Source of the DNA: an uncultured Eubacterium sp.
GTDB taxonomy: Bacteria > Bacillota > Clostridia > Lachnospirales > Lachnospiraceae
DNA length: 44,712 bases
Assembly (NCBI GenBank): GCA_947385875.1
Contig: CANDMV010000012.1
Span: 1-44,712 of the forward strand
Direction of reading: 5' to 3'
The stretch's first letter is position 1. Every line of letters begins with the position of its first letter. Below are positions 15,792 to 24,585 of the stretch, piece after piece. The notes under the pieces were generated by a model. The model ran no database searches, was not told the origin of the DNA, and saw only the letters and a list, made by a program, of their open reading frames with translations. Both the position numbers and the translations under genes were made by a program.

Positions 15792-17090
15792 CTAAGCACA
15801 AACTGTCATCATTCCATGTGTATGCACGCTTCTCTGCCTGCCTCCTTTATCCACATAATTAATATAATAAGGATAAAGCTCTATTTCTGTGATCTCTCCG
15901 CGCTGCTTTCCTTCACTTCTTTCACCTTTGATCACTTCCATATCGTCATAATCTTCTTTTTTCAAAAGCTCGCCGACCTGAATATTCCTAGAATAAAATC
16001 CTACAGACTCTAAATACTGATTAATGGCTGCAAGCATCTGCTCTTCATAATCCGATTTCTTGTTTTTCATACCCCGGTAGACAGCAACAATCAACTTATT
16101 CACCAGATCATTCTGGACTACAGCAACGAACGAATTCAGCACATTTCCGATATCATCCCTGCTGCTGACTTTAGCTGCTGCATTTCGAATCCCCCTCACA
16201 AATCCGGCATACATTTTTTTATACGGATCATTATCCGGCACAGACTCAAAAAAACTGTTCAATCCCGCCATATTGCTGAATTTTGCCACAGTTTTCGACA
16301 GATTATTTACTGTAATTAAATATCTGTCCCTATTTGAATCAATCGTAAACGGATCCCTTTCCCCCTTCACCGTAAGCATATCTTCCAGCGCCTGATCTTT
16401 GATTCTGCCAGAAAGCAGCTTAATCTTATCATCCGCCTGAACCAGTCTTTTCGACAAATCAAATGTTTTTCTCTTCTCTTCTTTATATTGATTGCTCACT
16501 TCAAGATAACTGCTTTTTGCCTGCTCAAATTCTTCCTCAATCTGCGTCAGTCTGCTTTTATAAGATGCATTTTCCTGCTCCAGCACATCGATGCGTGTCA
16601 GCAGTTCATTGACATCCGGCTGGCCATCCTTATGGTTCTGGGCATCGATCAGCTGGTAGATCTCTTTCAGTCTTGCAGAAAGAATCTGATACTGCTGCAT
16701 CGTACGTTCACTCGGCTTTGCGACTGCTTCTGAAACAATCCTCTCAATTTCCCCGGCTGTGATCTCCGGTTCCTTTGAAGCGATCGCATCCACCTGCTTT
16801 AACACAGCATCACACTGCCCCGCAAGATCCTCACACCGCTCTGCGACAGCGTCACACTGCGTAATCACTTTTGCAAGGTCAGTCCTGCTTTCCTGCACTT
16901 CATTTACAGCCTTATTTGAATGATCTAAAAATGCATCCTGAGAATCCAAAATACGGTCTAACTGCTCCAGCGCTTCGTGCAGATCCTTTTCGTTCGTCAA
17001 AGACCTTTTATTATAATTTTTGGACAATAGATGCAGCAGCCCATTCATCTCATCTGATAATACATATTTTAAGTTTTTCCATAATGACAT
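15792..17090 (-). CDS. Coiled-coil protein of unknown function
   Basis: 432 residues from ATG 17090, which has a GAGGAAGAG site upstream; a GTG five codons earlier is the alternative. Residues about 30-235 are charged and heptad-like, with strong coiled-coil character (DHSNKAVNEVQESRTDLAKV; LEQENASYKSRLTQIEEEF). The rest, about 240-432, looks globular and ends in a beta-rich tail (ITEIELYPYYINYVDKGGRQR). There is no signal peptide or membrane helix. I do not recognise the family; a GrpE-like exchange factor is a remote possibility because of the coiled-coil-plus-globular layout, but no diagnostic motif supports it. It stands alone between terminator and promoter regions. Confidence 0.7.
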   Translation of the reverse strand: MSLWKNLKYVLSDEMNGLLHLLSKNYNKRSLTNEKDLHEALEQLDRILDSQDAFLDHSNKAVNEVQESRTDLAKVITQCDAVAERCEDLAGQCDAVLKQVDAIASKEPEITAGEIERIVSEAVAKPSERTMQQYQILSARLKEIYQLIDAQNHKDGQPDVNELLTRIDVLEQENASYKSRLTQIEEEFEQAKSSYLEVSNQYKEEKRKTFDLSKRLVQADDKIKLLSGRIKDQALEDMLTVKGERDPFTIDSNRDRYLITVNNLSKTVAKFSNMAGLNSFFESVPDNDPYKKMYAGFVRGIRNAAAKVSSRDDIGNVLNSFVAVVQNDLVNKLIVAVYRGMKNKKSDYEEQMLAAINQYLESVGFYSRNIQVGELLKKEDYDDMEVIKGERSEGKQRGEITEIELYPYYINYVDKGGRQRSVHTHGMMTVCA

Positions 17091-17260
17091 CTTCCTCTTC
17101 CTCACCTTTCTACAAAGTTCGTGTACAGTATGATCCGGTATACCATATTGAAAAGCTTACAATCATCCGATACGGTATCATTCACGCTATCCTATGCTAG
17201 TATTTCTCTACGTATTTTATAATATACCATGACTGCATGTCAAGCAAAGCTGATACATTA

Positions 17261-17322
17261 GAATCGTTACTATGAGCGGCCGGTTACTATTCACGGCCTG
17301 ATGCCGTTCATAGTAACGATTC
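17261..17322. repeat. Long hairpin related to repeat family B (copy B6)
   Basis: Arms 17261-17280 (starting GAATCGTTACTATGA) and 17303-17322 are reverse complements with one mismatch over 20 bases. The loop carries GGTTACTATTCACGGCCTG, nearly the same as GTTACTATTTACAGCCTG in copy B3 (about 33895) and GTTACCATTCACAGCC in the release factor 3 leader (about 24033). The remainder of the 437-base gap 17091-17527 shows no gene. Confidence 0.6.
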
Positions 17323-17527
17323 GGGGCGATATTGAAAGTCTGCTTCGCAAAATAGCCCCTCACTCCTGAGTCATATTCACACGGTACGCGCATCTAGTAC
17401 ACGTTTCTGACCCGTGAAAAGTAACCATTTACAAATATATTTCTCTTGCTGAAAAATAAATATGCTTGTGTGTGCAGAATGGATATGCTAAAAGAAAACA
17501 GAGAAATCAATATAAAGGAGATTTATT

Positions 17528-17830
17528 ATGGTTACATTGACGTTTGTATTTGATAAAGATAATGTAGAAAAAGCTGGATACACAGAGGATGAGTTATTAC
17601 AGCCAATGAGAGCACATGCACAAAAATATCATATTCCTGAGACTCAATACGGAGTATTTTCTAAAGATGGTGAACATGCCCTGGCTGAATTGACAATGTT
17701 TATTCCTCGAATTACCCGTGAACAACTTACCTTTAATATTGATACCAATATCGCCAAAGATATATTAGGTGAAAAGAATTATACAACTGTATATTCAAAT
17801 ATCAAAACATATATGAAAAATGTAGGCTAA
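17528..17830 (+). CDS. Small protein of unknown function
   Basis: 100 residues, no signal peptide or membrane helix. AAAGGAG lies 8 bases before the ATG, and codon usage is normal for the window, so the gene is probably real. It has an N-terminal beta-like stretch (MVTLTFVFDKDNVEKAGYTE) and a mixed helix-strand body ending in YTTVYSNIKTYMKNVG. I do not recognise it. It is more AT-rich than its neighbours. It is the only rightward gene between the coiled-coil and beta-glucuronidase genes. Confidence 0.65.
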   Translation: MVTLTFVFDKDNVEKAGYTEDELLQPMRAHAQKYHIPETQYGVFSKDGEHALAELTMFIPRITREQLTFNIDTNIAKDILGEKNYTTVYSNIKTYMKNVG

Positions 17831-17962
17831 GATTCACATTGAAGGCAGCGTCTATATGAGCAACGAGCCTTTAAGCGCAACTGGTGCAGCATATGTAATT
17901 GACGGTCTAAAGTTGGAATACCCTTACCTGAGAATGCCACCTAAAAACGCCACAAATAGACA

Positions 17963-17987
17963 GGCTGCAGACTCTCCGCCCGCAGCC
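17963..17987 (-). terminator. Terminator of the beta-glucuronidase gene
   Basis: On the minus strand GGCTGC pairs with GCAGCC around GGGCGGAGAGTCT, followed by TGTCTATTTGT. It starts 8 bases after the beta-glucuronidase stop codon. Confidence 0.6.
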
Positions 17988-17995
17988 CCTCAAAT

Positions 17996-19813
17996 CTACC
18001 CTTTATAATCCAAAGGCAGGCTCTCCCAGCGTTTCTTCAGCAGATACGCCACATCTTTCGGCTGTCTCTGTCTGGTGAATACGCCCTTCTTATTTCCATT
18101 GACACGCATAATTCCCTCTGTCGTCTGAAAATCAGCAAAATTCCAGATCTGCTCGCCTTTCACAAAGTCATAGGAATCAAATACGCCGTGTACCATCTCT
18201 AAGTATTCATCCTGATACTCCTGACTCCACATCACAGACGGCAGCTTATGCTCCGAACCGAGAGTATCCGCGCCATATTCTGTAAAGATAAACGGTTTAT
18301 TCAGATCAAGCGCCTTCCAGCCATCCATTTCCTTACGGAACATCATTTCAGCGTTCGAGATCTCATAGCCGCCGCACACATACCAGCCATAATAGCGGTT
18401 CAGTGCAACAATATCGCTAAACTGATAGCATCTGCATTTATCCGGCGTAGAATTCATAATCAATGCAAAGGTACGAGGACGTTTCTGCGGGTCCAGCTCT
18501 CTTGCCTTATCAAATATTTCCTTAAAGTAAGGCACTGCCGCATCATTCGTAGTCTCCGGCTCATTTAACAGGCTCCACGCAATGACACACGGATGGTTTT
18601 TATCCCTCGTAATCATCTCTTCTACTGCTTTTAAATGCGCCTTTAACAATACCGGGGTCGTTTCTTTTTCAAAAAACGCCGTGCTCTTGCCCGTACTTGC
18701 TTCCGCAAAGTTCATAAGGCTTTCAAACATACCGACCGCCGGCACTTCATCGATAATCAAAAATCCTTCCCGGTCAGCCATTTGATAAATCTCTTCACTA
18801 TACGGATAATGGGAGGTACGGAATGAATTTGCCCCAATCCATTTCATCAATTCAAAATCACGCTTCATAACACCGATATTGAAGCCTCTGCCTACAATGT
18901 CGCTGTCCTCGTGCTTGCCAAAGCCGCGCAGATACACAGGGCTGCCATTCAGCAGAATGTCCGTTCCTTTTACTTCCACTGTGCGGATTCCGATTTCCTG
19001 CTCATATTCATCCACGACCTGTGCATCATCCATAATCTGGATCACAAGACGGTATAAATAAGCATTTCTTACCTGCCATAAATGCGCGTTCTGCACGAAC
19101 AGCGTACCCTCCGCGCCTTCTGAATGCGCAGCTTCATTTCCATCTGCATCATAAAGGCTGACCTTTACCGGATGATCACCGGTCGTCTGTATGCTGTATG
19201 CGATTTTTGCATCTGACCCGCATAACTCATAAGTCAGATCAAAGTCATAGACTGCCTCTTTCGGCACTGCCATAAGATGAACAGACCTCTGCAGACCCGA
19301 ATAATTAAAGAAATCAAAATACGGCTTATTCATCTTCTTTCCATCTGCCAGCGTCATCGTCCTGCCGCATGGAATATTTGTTTCTGTCAATTCATTATTT
19401 ACTTTTACGACGACCTTATTTTTGGCGTTATAACGGACAATTTCTGTCACATCCGCCACAAACGGCAGAAATCCGCCTTCATGCTCCGCTACCTTGACTC
19501 CATTTACATAAACAGCTGCCCGATGTGTTGCAGCTCCAAAGCGAATCCAGATTGCTTTTCCTTCCCATTCGCCAGGTACAAACGCATCCGTCTCATACCA
19601 GACATCCCCCGTATATTCGCGAATATCCTTCTTTGTAAAGAAATCCTGAAAGCTCGCTGGTACTGGAATCATCTGATCGCCCGCAATTCCTTCCGGCCAG
19701 CCGTTTCGTTCCCCTTCCCCCTTTTCATCCAGCTGGAATTTCCACATTCCATTCATAGACACTGCACGTCTGGATGATGTTGTTTTTGGATACAGCATTG
19801 AATAATCTAACAT
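17996..19813 (-). CDS. uidA: Beta-glucuronidase (glycoside hydrolase family 2)
   Basis: 605 residues, the usual GUS size. The jelly-roll sugar-binding domain (about 15-180), immunoglobulin-like domain (about 185-280) and TIM barrel (about 285-600) are in order. Acid/base E418 is in SLLNEPE and nucleophile E512 in FTEYGAD. The N-K motif that contacts the glucuronate carboxylate is present as N573-G-N-K (VNGNKKG), separating GUS from beta-galactosidases. The insertion at about 362-385 is about as long as Loop 1 of the E. coli enzyme, suggesting activity on small glucuronides; this is inference. No signal peptide, so cytoplasmic. Start ATG 19813 has GGAGGAGG upstream. Divergent from an AraC regulator. 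No glucuronide permease is adjacent. Confidence 0.95.
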   Translation of the reverse strand: MLDYSMLYPKTTSSRRAVSMNGMWKFQLDEKGEGERNGWPEGIAGDQMIPVPASFQDFFTKKDIREYTGDVWYETDAFVPGEWEGKAIWIRFGAATHRAAVYVNGVKVAEHEGGFLPFVADVTEIVRYNAKNKVVVKVNNELTETNIPCGRTMTLADGKKMNKPYFDFFNYSGLQRSVHLMAVPKEAVYDFDLTYELCGSDAKIAYSIQTTGDHPVKVSLYDADGNEAAHSEGAEGTLFVQNAHLWQVRNAYLYRLVIQIMDDAQVVDEYEQEIGIRTVEVKGTDILLNGSPVYLRGFGKHEDSDIVGRGFNIGVMKRDFELMKWIGANSFRTSHYPYSEEIYQMADREGFLIIDEVPAVGMFESLMNFAEASTGKSTAFFEKETTPVLLKAHLKAVEEMITRDKNHPCVIAWSLLNEPETTNDAAVPYFKEIFDKARELDPQKRPRTFALIMNSTPDKCRCYQFSDIVALNRYYGWYVCGGYEISNAEMMFRKEMDGWKALDLNKPFIFTEYGADTLGSEHKLPSVMWSQEYQDEYLEMVHGVFDSYDFVKGEQIWNFADFQTTEGIMRVNGNKKGVFTRQRQPKDVAYLLKKRWESLPLDYKG

Positions 19814-19844
19814 ATTGAAACCTCCTCCATAATCTTGTAGCATA

Positions 19845-19850
19845 AGTATA
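19845..19850 (-). promoter_or_regulatory. Candidate -10 box of the beta-glucuronidase gene
   Basis: TATACT on the minus strand, about 35 bases before the ATG. At 17-base spacing the -35 position reads CACGAT, far from consensus, which fits a promoter that needs an activator such as the divergent AraC protein. Confidence 0.4.
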
Positions 19851-19914
19851 ATGCCAGGCAGCTGAAGATCGTGAGTAGAATTTTTTGTATGATACGTATA
19901 TTTTTTATAGTTTC

Positions 19915-19955
19915 TTGCTTTTAGCCAAAGATTATGCGATAATAGCTAAAAGCAA
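19915..19955. promoter_or_regulatory. Nested palindrome between the beta-glucuronidase and AraC genes, probable operator
   Basis: Perfect 11-base arms TTGCTTTTAGC (19915-19925) and GCTAAAAGCAA (19945-19955) surround a 19-base centre that contains a second dyad, ATTATGCGATAAT. The site ends 26 bases before the AraC start and lies about 65 bases upstream of the beta-glucuronidase -10 box, so it could serve both promoters. Confidence 0.6.
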
Positions 19956-19981
19956 AACGATGATATACGAAGGTGATTGAT

Positions 19982-21226
19982 ATGAAATACGAAGCTGAAC
20001 TGAATTTTTTTCTAAAACTCCTCAAAAACAGTAATCTCCCATGCCGCTTAATCAAAAACACATCTGAATGCACGAACGACCTTGCTATCGGTTTCCGCCG
20101 CCTGATAGAGCCCGACATGGACTGGGAAGCAGGTCTGCAGAAGCTTCTCAATTTATGTGAGCCGAACAAAATTTACCGGCTTTTGGATGAATTTACATTC
20201 CGTTATCTTCTCATCCGTCTGCCCGGCGACAGTGACCTGCCAGCTTTTATCATTATCGGCCCATATATGATAAATGAACTCACTCCAAAAACAGTCCTGG
20301 ACAGTCTTCAAAAATACACGCTTACGCCGCAGACTCGTTCCCAGGTTGAAAAAGTAATCTACGCAGCTCCGGTGATTCCTTCGGAAAACGGCCTGCTGAC
20401 ACTAATCAATACTCTGGGCGAATATATCTGGGAAGGAATCAATAATTTCTCCCTGCAGGAAATCCATTATGAAGCATTTCTAGACTTAGAACCTGTGGCA
20501 AAACGTCCGCATGATTTAGAACCAGTAGACGCATTTTTGAGCATGGAAGTATTATCCAGACAATATGCCGGAGAAAACCGGCTGATGCAGGCCATATCTC
20601 AGGGCCAGATACACAAAGCAGAGATGCTGATCAGCCACTTTACATTGTCCAGCTTAGAAAAACGCACCGCAGATCCGATACGCAATGTTAAAAACTATCT
20701 GGTCATAGCCAACACCATCATGAGAAAAGCCGCAGAAGCCGGGACAGTACACCCTCTCCATATCGACAGCCTCTCCTCCCGCTTTGCCCAGCAAATCGAA
20801 CAGGCCCAAAATGAAACATCACTGCGGAAACTATTAAATGAAATGGTACGCAAATACTGCCTTCTCGTAAAAAATCATTCTATGAAGGGCTATTCTCTGC
20901 TGGTACGTAAAATACTAGTACGTATTGATTCAGACCTGACTGCCGATTTAAGCCTGAAGGCACAGGCAGATTTTTTGAAAGTCAATTCGAGCTATCTGTC
21001 TACTCTTTTTAAAAAAGAAACCGGCACCACCCTGACAGAATATGTAAACCGCAAGCGAGTCGAGCACGGCATTTTCCTTCTCAATACAACACATATGCAG
21101 ATACAAGCGATCGCGCAGTGCTGCGGTATCCCCGATGTAAATTACTTCACTAAAACATTTAAGAAAATCGTTGGAAAAACGCCGAAAGAATACCGCAATC
21201 ATGTGTCGCCTTACACACGGCAGTAA
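19982..21226 (+). CDS. AraC-family transcriptional regulator, likely activator of the beta-glucuronidase gene
   Basis: 414 residues. The last 100 residues hold two helix-turn-helix units of the AraC type (LSLKAQADFLKVNSSYLSTLFKKE; IQAIAQCCGIPDVNYFTKTFKK) ending in the conserved KTPKEYR. The N-terminal 300 residues are not a recognisable cupin domain; they resemble the long sensory half common in Lachnospiraceae AraC proteins (FRYLLIRLPGDSDLPAFIIIGPYM). I start at ATG 19982, preceded by AAGGTG; a GTG three codons upstream overlaps that site. The ligand is unknown, with a glucuronide or glucuronate the natural guess from its divergent neighbour. Confidence 0.88.
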   Translation: MKYEAELNFFLKLLKNSNLPCRLIKNTSECTNDLAIGFRRLIEPDMDWEAGLQKLLNLCEPNKIYRLLDEFTFRYLLIRLPGDSDLPAFIIIGPYMINELTPKTVLDSLQKYTLTPQTRSQVEKVIYAAPVIPSENGLLTLINTLGEYIWEGINNFSLQEIHYEAFLDLEPVAKRPHDLEPVDAFLSMEVLSRQYAGENRLMQAISQGQIHKAEMLISHFTLSSLEKRTADPIRNVKNYLVIANTIMRKAAEAGTVHPLHIDSLSSRFAQQIEQAQNETSLRKLLNEMVRKYCLLVKNHSMKGYSLLVRKILVRIDSDLTADLSLKAQADFLKVNSSYLSTLFKKETGTTLTEYVNRKRVEHGIFLLNTTHMQIQAIAQCCGIPDVNYFTKTFKKIVGKTPKEYRNHVSPYTRQ

Positions 21227-21447
21227 TAATTTAAATTTCACTATACTGCTCGTCCATACAGAAACCAGCGTTTCGTACAGTACAAAATATTGGCGCATTA
21301 TAGTCCGTTGACCGGAACTTTAATCAGACTGTAATAAACTATTATTTATGAAACATAGAATCGAGGAACTATATGATCTATAACATTCAGAAAGCTCCAC
21401 ACACTCAATCAATATATAAAATCGGACTTCGGAAGAGCCTGTAATAC

Positions 21448-21482
21448 GTAACAATTCAGACATGCAAAGCTGTTTCGTTACT
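21448..21482 (+). repeat. Family B fragment (B5)
   Basis: GTAACAATTCAGACATGCAA then GTTTCGTTAC. The TAACAATTCAGAC part is identical to the end of copy B3, and the GTAAC/GTTAC ends are inverted. It touches the 3' end of the TIM-barrel gene, another case of a family B piece directly at a gene end. Confidence 0.45.
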
Positions 21483-22400
21483 TTACTGATACCGCGAATG
21501 CTCGATCATTGTCTTTGTCTTGCGATAATTTACACAATCCAGATAATTATCTTCTCTGATTTCTATCGTAAGAGGGCAGTCATATCCATAATCTTTATAA
21601 AGCTTTAACAAATCATCTACCTTTTCCTGGCTCTGGAATACTGTTCCGTGGGCTCTGCCATAGCCATTCTTTTCAAAATCATTAAAATGAATCAGCTTGC
21701 AGATGCCCTGATTTGCTCTGAAATAATGCTCCATACTATAATCGATTTTATCCGGCAAAGCTCCCTTGGGCAGAAAATCCGCAGCCGAAAGCAGCGCCGT
21801 CATATATTTTCTAGTCATAGCAGCATGGCAGACATCCAGCACACTGCCCACGCGCTCCGCAAAGCTTGCCCGCAGATAATGCACGATCTGGGGGATATCC
21901 GTAAAAATGCCGTTGCAAAGCATTGGGCTGTATGGTCTTTCTTCTTTATATTCCATTGGCACTACATTTTCAATAGCTATATCCACCATTGAAAAATCAC
22001 ACAGCAGCTGCCCTAGTTCACGCTCAATTCTCTTTCGCAGCAGCTCATACTCCATAAAGTCATAAAAAGAAATCGATGCATGGATGACCACAAGTACACG
22101 ATGCCCCCAGTACTCTGCGCAGTACTGAGCCAGACGAAACACATTTCGTATGGGTCTTAAATCTTCCCTCTGAAATACCCGCTCTATATTCATCATCTGC
22201 CCTTTATTATCAAAAGGGACATGTACTACTTCTACATTTTTCAGAGTAAATACTTCCTCTGGATAATTATGTGTGAAATTTTCGCCATAGCAGGCAAAAT
22301 CGCTGCAGAGATTATATTCAATCCCATCACAGCCGCACCGCACTTTTTCCCGAATCTCTCCAACATCTAAGGATGCTTTTGCATATATCTTCATCATCAT
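21483..22400 (-). CDS. Sugar phosphate isomerase/epimerase-like TIM-barrel protein
   Basis: 305 residues (303 if the third of three consecutive ATG codons is used). The alternating strand-helix pattern and the metal-type residues on strand ends fit the xylose-isomerase-like TIM barrel (AP endonuclease 2 superfamily): E in VDIAIENV, D and H in SVLDVCHA, H and D in KLIHFNDF, and E in PLTIEIRE. Such proteins isomerise or epimerise sugars or cyclitols with divalent metal; here the substrate is unknown. The start is 3 bases past the release factor 3 stop, with GGGAG inside that gene, so translation is coupled although no functional link is known. Confidence 0.8.
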   Translation of the reverse strand: MMMKIYAKASLDVGEIREKVRCGCDGIEYNLCSDFACYGENFTHNYPEEVFTLKNVEVVHVPFDNKGQMMNIERVFQREDLRPIRNVFRLAQYCAEYWGHRVLVVIHASISFYDFMEYELLRKRIERELGQLLCDFSMVDIAIENVVPMEYKEERPYSPMLCNGIFTDIPQIVHYLRASFAERVGSVLDVCHAAMTRKYMTALLSAADFLPKGALPDKIDYSMEHYFRANQGICKLIHFNDFEKNGYGRAHGTVFQSQEKVDDLLKLYKDYGYDCPLTIEIREDNYLDCVNYRKTKTMIEHSRYQ

Positions 22401-22403
22401 ATT

Positions 22404-23993
22404 CTACTCCCTGCCAAATTCCGACAGTTCCAGACCTTCATTCCGATCAAGCGTCATACCTACGCTCCACTCATTGACAAACAGCAGAAGCGGCCTTCCC
22501 CTCATATCCATTACCTTTTTCATATCCGATGTCCCTGTCAGCCGCTCCAAATCCAAATCCTTATTCTCAATCCATCGGATATGCTCATAAGGCAGGTTTT
22601 CCAGACGAATCTCTACATTATACTCATTCTCCAGACGGAACTTTAATACATCAAACTGCAGTACGCCGACGACACCGACTATAATCTCTTCCATGCCTCC
22701 CTTGTATTCCTGAAAGATCTGAATCGCGCCTTCCTGTGCGATCTGCGTGACCCCCTTGACAAACTGCTTACGCTTCATCGTATCTATCTGCCGCACCCTC
22801 GCAAAATGCTCCGGCGCAAAGGTAGGAATCCCTTCGAACGCAAAGCTCTCTTTTGCCGTAGTAAGCGTATCCCCGATCGAAAAAATACCCGGATCAAACA
22901 CCCCGATAATATCTCCTGCATAAGCAACCTCTATCATCTTGCGCTCCTGCGCCATCAGCTGCTGCGGCTGTGACAGCTTCACTTCCCTGCCGCCCTGAAT
23001 ATGCCTTACTTCCATACCTGCCGTAAATCTGCCGGAACAGATACGCATAAACGCTATGCGGTCACGGTGATTCTTATTCATATTTGCCTGAATCTTAAAC
23101 ACAAACGCAGAAAAATCCTCTGAAAACGGACTGATCTCTCCCACATCTGCCTTCCTTGGAAGCGGACAATAAGTCATTTTTAAAAAATGCTCCAAAAATG
23201 TCTCTACACCAAAATTCGTCAGGGCAGAACCAAAAAATACCGGCGACAGCTCTCCTTTCGTCACCAGCTTCTGATCGAATTCTGCACTAGCGCCATCCAA
23301 TAATTCGATTTCATCTAACAGCCGGCTATGGGCTTCGGCCCCAATCTCTTCCGCCAGTGCCAGGTCATCGACATCCATCTCCAGCTGGGTTCCTTCCTTC
23401 GTACCTTTTAACGTATCTGCAAACAGCATGACTTTTCTGGTATTGCGGTCATAGACACCCCGAAACTCCTTGCCGGAGCCAATCGGCCAGTTCACCGGAC
23501 AGGTCGCTATGCCAAGCTCCTTTTCAATCTCATCTAACAGCTCAAACGTATCATTCGCATCCCTGTCCATCTTATTGATAAACGTAAAAATCGGGATATG
23601 CCGCATTACACAGACCTTAAACAACTTTCTGGTCTGCGCCTCCACTCCCTTAGAGCCATCAATGACCATGACCGCAGAATCCGCAGCCATCAGAGTCCTA
23701 TAAGTATCCTCCGAAAAATCCTGATGCCCCGGCGTATCCAATATATTAATGCAATAACCGCCGTAATTAAACTGCAGCACAGACGAGGTAACCGAGATAC
23801 CTCTCTGCTTTTCGATCTCCATCCAGTCAGAAACCGCATGTCTGGCCGTCGCCTTGCCTTTTACAGAACCCGCCAGATTTATGGCTCCGCCATACAGCAG
23901 AAACTTCTCTGTTAGTGTCGTCTTCCCTGCATCCGGGTGGGATATAATTGCAAATGTTCTTCTTTTTTCTATTTCCTGACGTAAGTCTGCCAT
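22404..23993 (-). CDS. prfC: Peptide chain release factor 3
   Basis: 529 residues, the same length as the E. coli protein. RF3 is a translational GTPase that removes RF1/RF2 from the ribosome after peptide release. Motifs: G1 in SHPDAGKTTLTEK, G2 region RGISVTSSV, G3 DTPGHQDF, G4 NKMDRD, followed by domains II and III. The true start is ATG 23993 (MADLRQEIEKRRTFAI) with GGAGG 9 bases upstream; the frame is open for another 54 codons upstream but that part is transcribed leader. A TTGACA/TAAAAT promoter lies about 170 bases upstream. A TIM-barrel gene is coupled downstream. Confidence 0.96.
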   Translation of the reverse strand: MADLRQEIEKRRTFAIISHPDAGKTTLTEKFLLYGGAINLAGSVKGKATARHAVSDWMEIEKQRGISVTSSVLQFNYGGYCINILDTPGHQDFSEDTYRTLMAADSAVMVIDGSKGVEAQTRKLFKVCVMRHIPIFTFINKMDRDANDTFELLDEIEKELGIATCPVNWPIGSGKEFRGVYDRNTRKVMLFADTLKGTKEGTQLEMDVDDLALAEEIGAEAHSRLLDEIELLDGASAEFDQKLVTKGELSPVFFGSALTNFGVETFLEHFLKMTYCPLPRKADVGEISPFSEDFSAFVFKIQANMNKNHRDRIAFMRICSGRFTAGMEVRHIQGGREVKLSQPQQLMAQERKMIEVAYAGDIIGVFDPGIFSIGDTLTTAKESFAFEGIPTFAPEHFARVRQIDTMKRKQFVKGVTQIAQEGAIQIFQEYKGGMEEIIVGVVGVLQFDVLKFRLENEYNVEIRLENLPYEHIRWIENKDLDLERLTGTSDMKKVMDMRGRPLLLFVNEWSVGMTLDRNEGLELSEFGRE

Positions 23994-24167
23994 TATAGTT
24001 TCCTCCAATTTCATTTGACGGACAAGAAAATTGTTACCATTCACAGCCATACCCGTTTTCGTTATAATTTTTGTATATTTGGTTTGAACAGTAACAGAAA
24101 ATTTACCTAATAACGCCTGCCGGCAGTCCTGCTGTATCCTGCAATGGACATTCATGCCAGCATCCGT

Positions 24168-24196
24168 ATTTTATAATACCAACATCCATATGTCAA
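24168..24196 (-). promoter_or_regulatory. Sigma-A-type promoter of prfC
   Basis: Minus strand TTGACA (24191-24196) and TAAAAT (24168-24173), 17 bases apart. It predicts a leader of about 165 bases that includes the palindrome CTGCCGGCAG and a family-B-like GTTACCATTCACAGCC segment (read on the plus strand). Confidence 0.75.
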
Positions 24197-24254
24197 GCTC
24201 CCAGAAATTCCCTCATGCAATCTCATTTGGTTTTTAGACATTTGCGAAGCCGCA

Positions 24255-24318
24255 GCGGCACCTTTAGCTTCCGGCCTTAGGCCGGGGCGGACCAGATGCC
24301 GCGACCGTCCGGTGCCGC
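24255..24318. other. GC-rich multi-stem structure
   Basis: Outer stem GCGGCACC (24255-24262) with GGTGCCGC (24311-24318), inner stems CCGGCC/GGCCGG (24271-24285) and CGGAC/GTCCG (24288-24311). It is much richer in GC than its surroundings and lies directly beside a family B copy. It could be an extended part of that repeat or a structured RNA. The rest of the gap 23994-24585 holds the prfC promoter, the family B copy and a terminator. Confidence 0.5.
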
Positions 24319-24329
24319 AATATAGATGC

Positions 24330-24455
24330 AGAATACTTAGGGATTCTTAACATTCTGGAAAAGTCACCAGAAGACGGAACCGCTCCCCGCACCCGGCGTC
24401 CGCACAGCCAGTATGTAACAATTTATCTGAATAGTTACAAAATCTTAAGTGTATG
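24330..24455 (+). repeat. Dispersed repeat family B, copy B2
   Basis: Begins with the hairpin CAGAATACTTAGGGATTCTTAACATTCTG (read by positions 24330-24358), then the hairpin TTCTGGAAAAGTCACCAGAA, then GACGGAACCGCTCCCCGCAC and CCGGCGTCCGC, and ends GTAACAATTTATCTGAATAG. The same order occurs on the opposite strand at 33920-34031, and its middle and right parts in copy B1. Confidence 0.8.
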
Positions 24456-24470
24456 ACATTGATTCATGAT

Positions 24471-24515
24471 ATAAGCCTACCTAATCCGCCAAGATTACAA
24501 GGCAGGCTTATATAT
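24471..24515 (-). terminator. Hairpin after the DUF11 gene
   Basis: ATAAGCCTACCT and AGGCAGGCTTAT pair with one mismatch. It lies about 75 bases past the DUF11 stop. The tail is AT-rich rather than a clean U-tract. Confidence 0.5.
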
Positions 24516-24585
24516 TTGCGCTTGTTCCTCTTATCGAGAAAGGCAAACAACGCTATAATAAAACTGCCGGAAAACAACCCGCATT

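Noticed and set aside
17856..18008. 50-codon frame MSNEPLSATGAAYVIDG... between the small unknown gene and the beta-glucuronidase gene
   Set aside because: It overlaps the beta-glucuronidase terminator and the end of that gene on the other strand. The last third is simply the reverse of those bases. It could be a gene fragment, but I recognise no family and the ribosome binding site is weak.
23994..24155. 54-codon N-terminal extension of release factor 3
   Set aside because: The family begins near MADLRQEIEKRRTFAI, GGAGG precedes the inner ATG, and the extension lacks a site of its own and includes repeat-like leader sequence.
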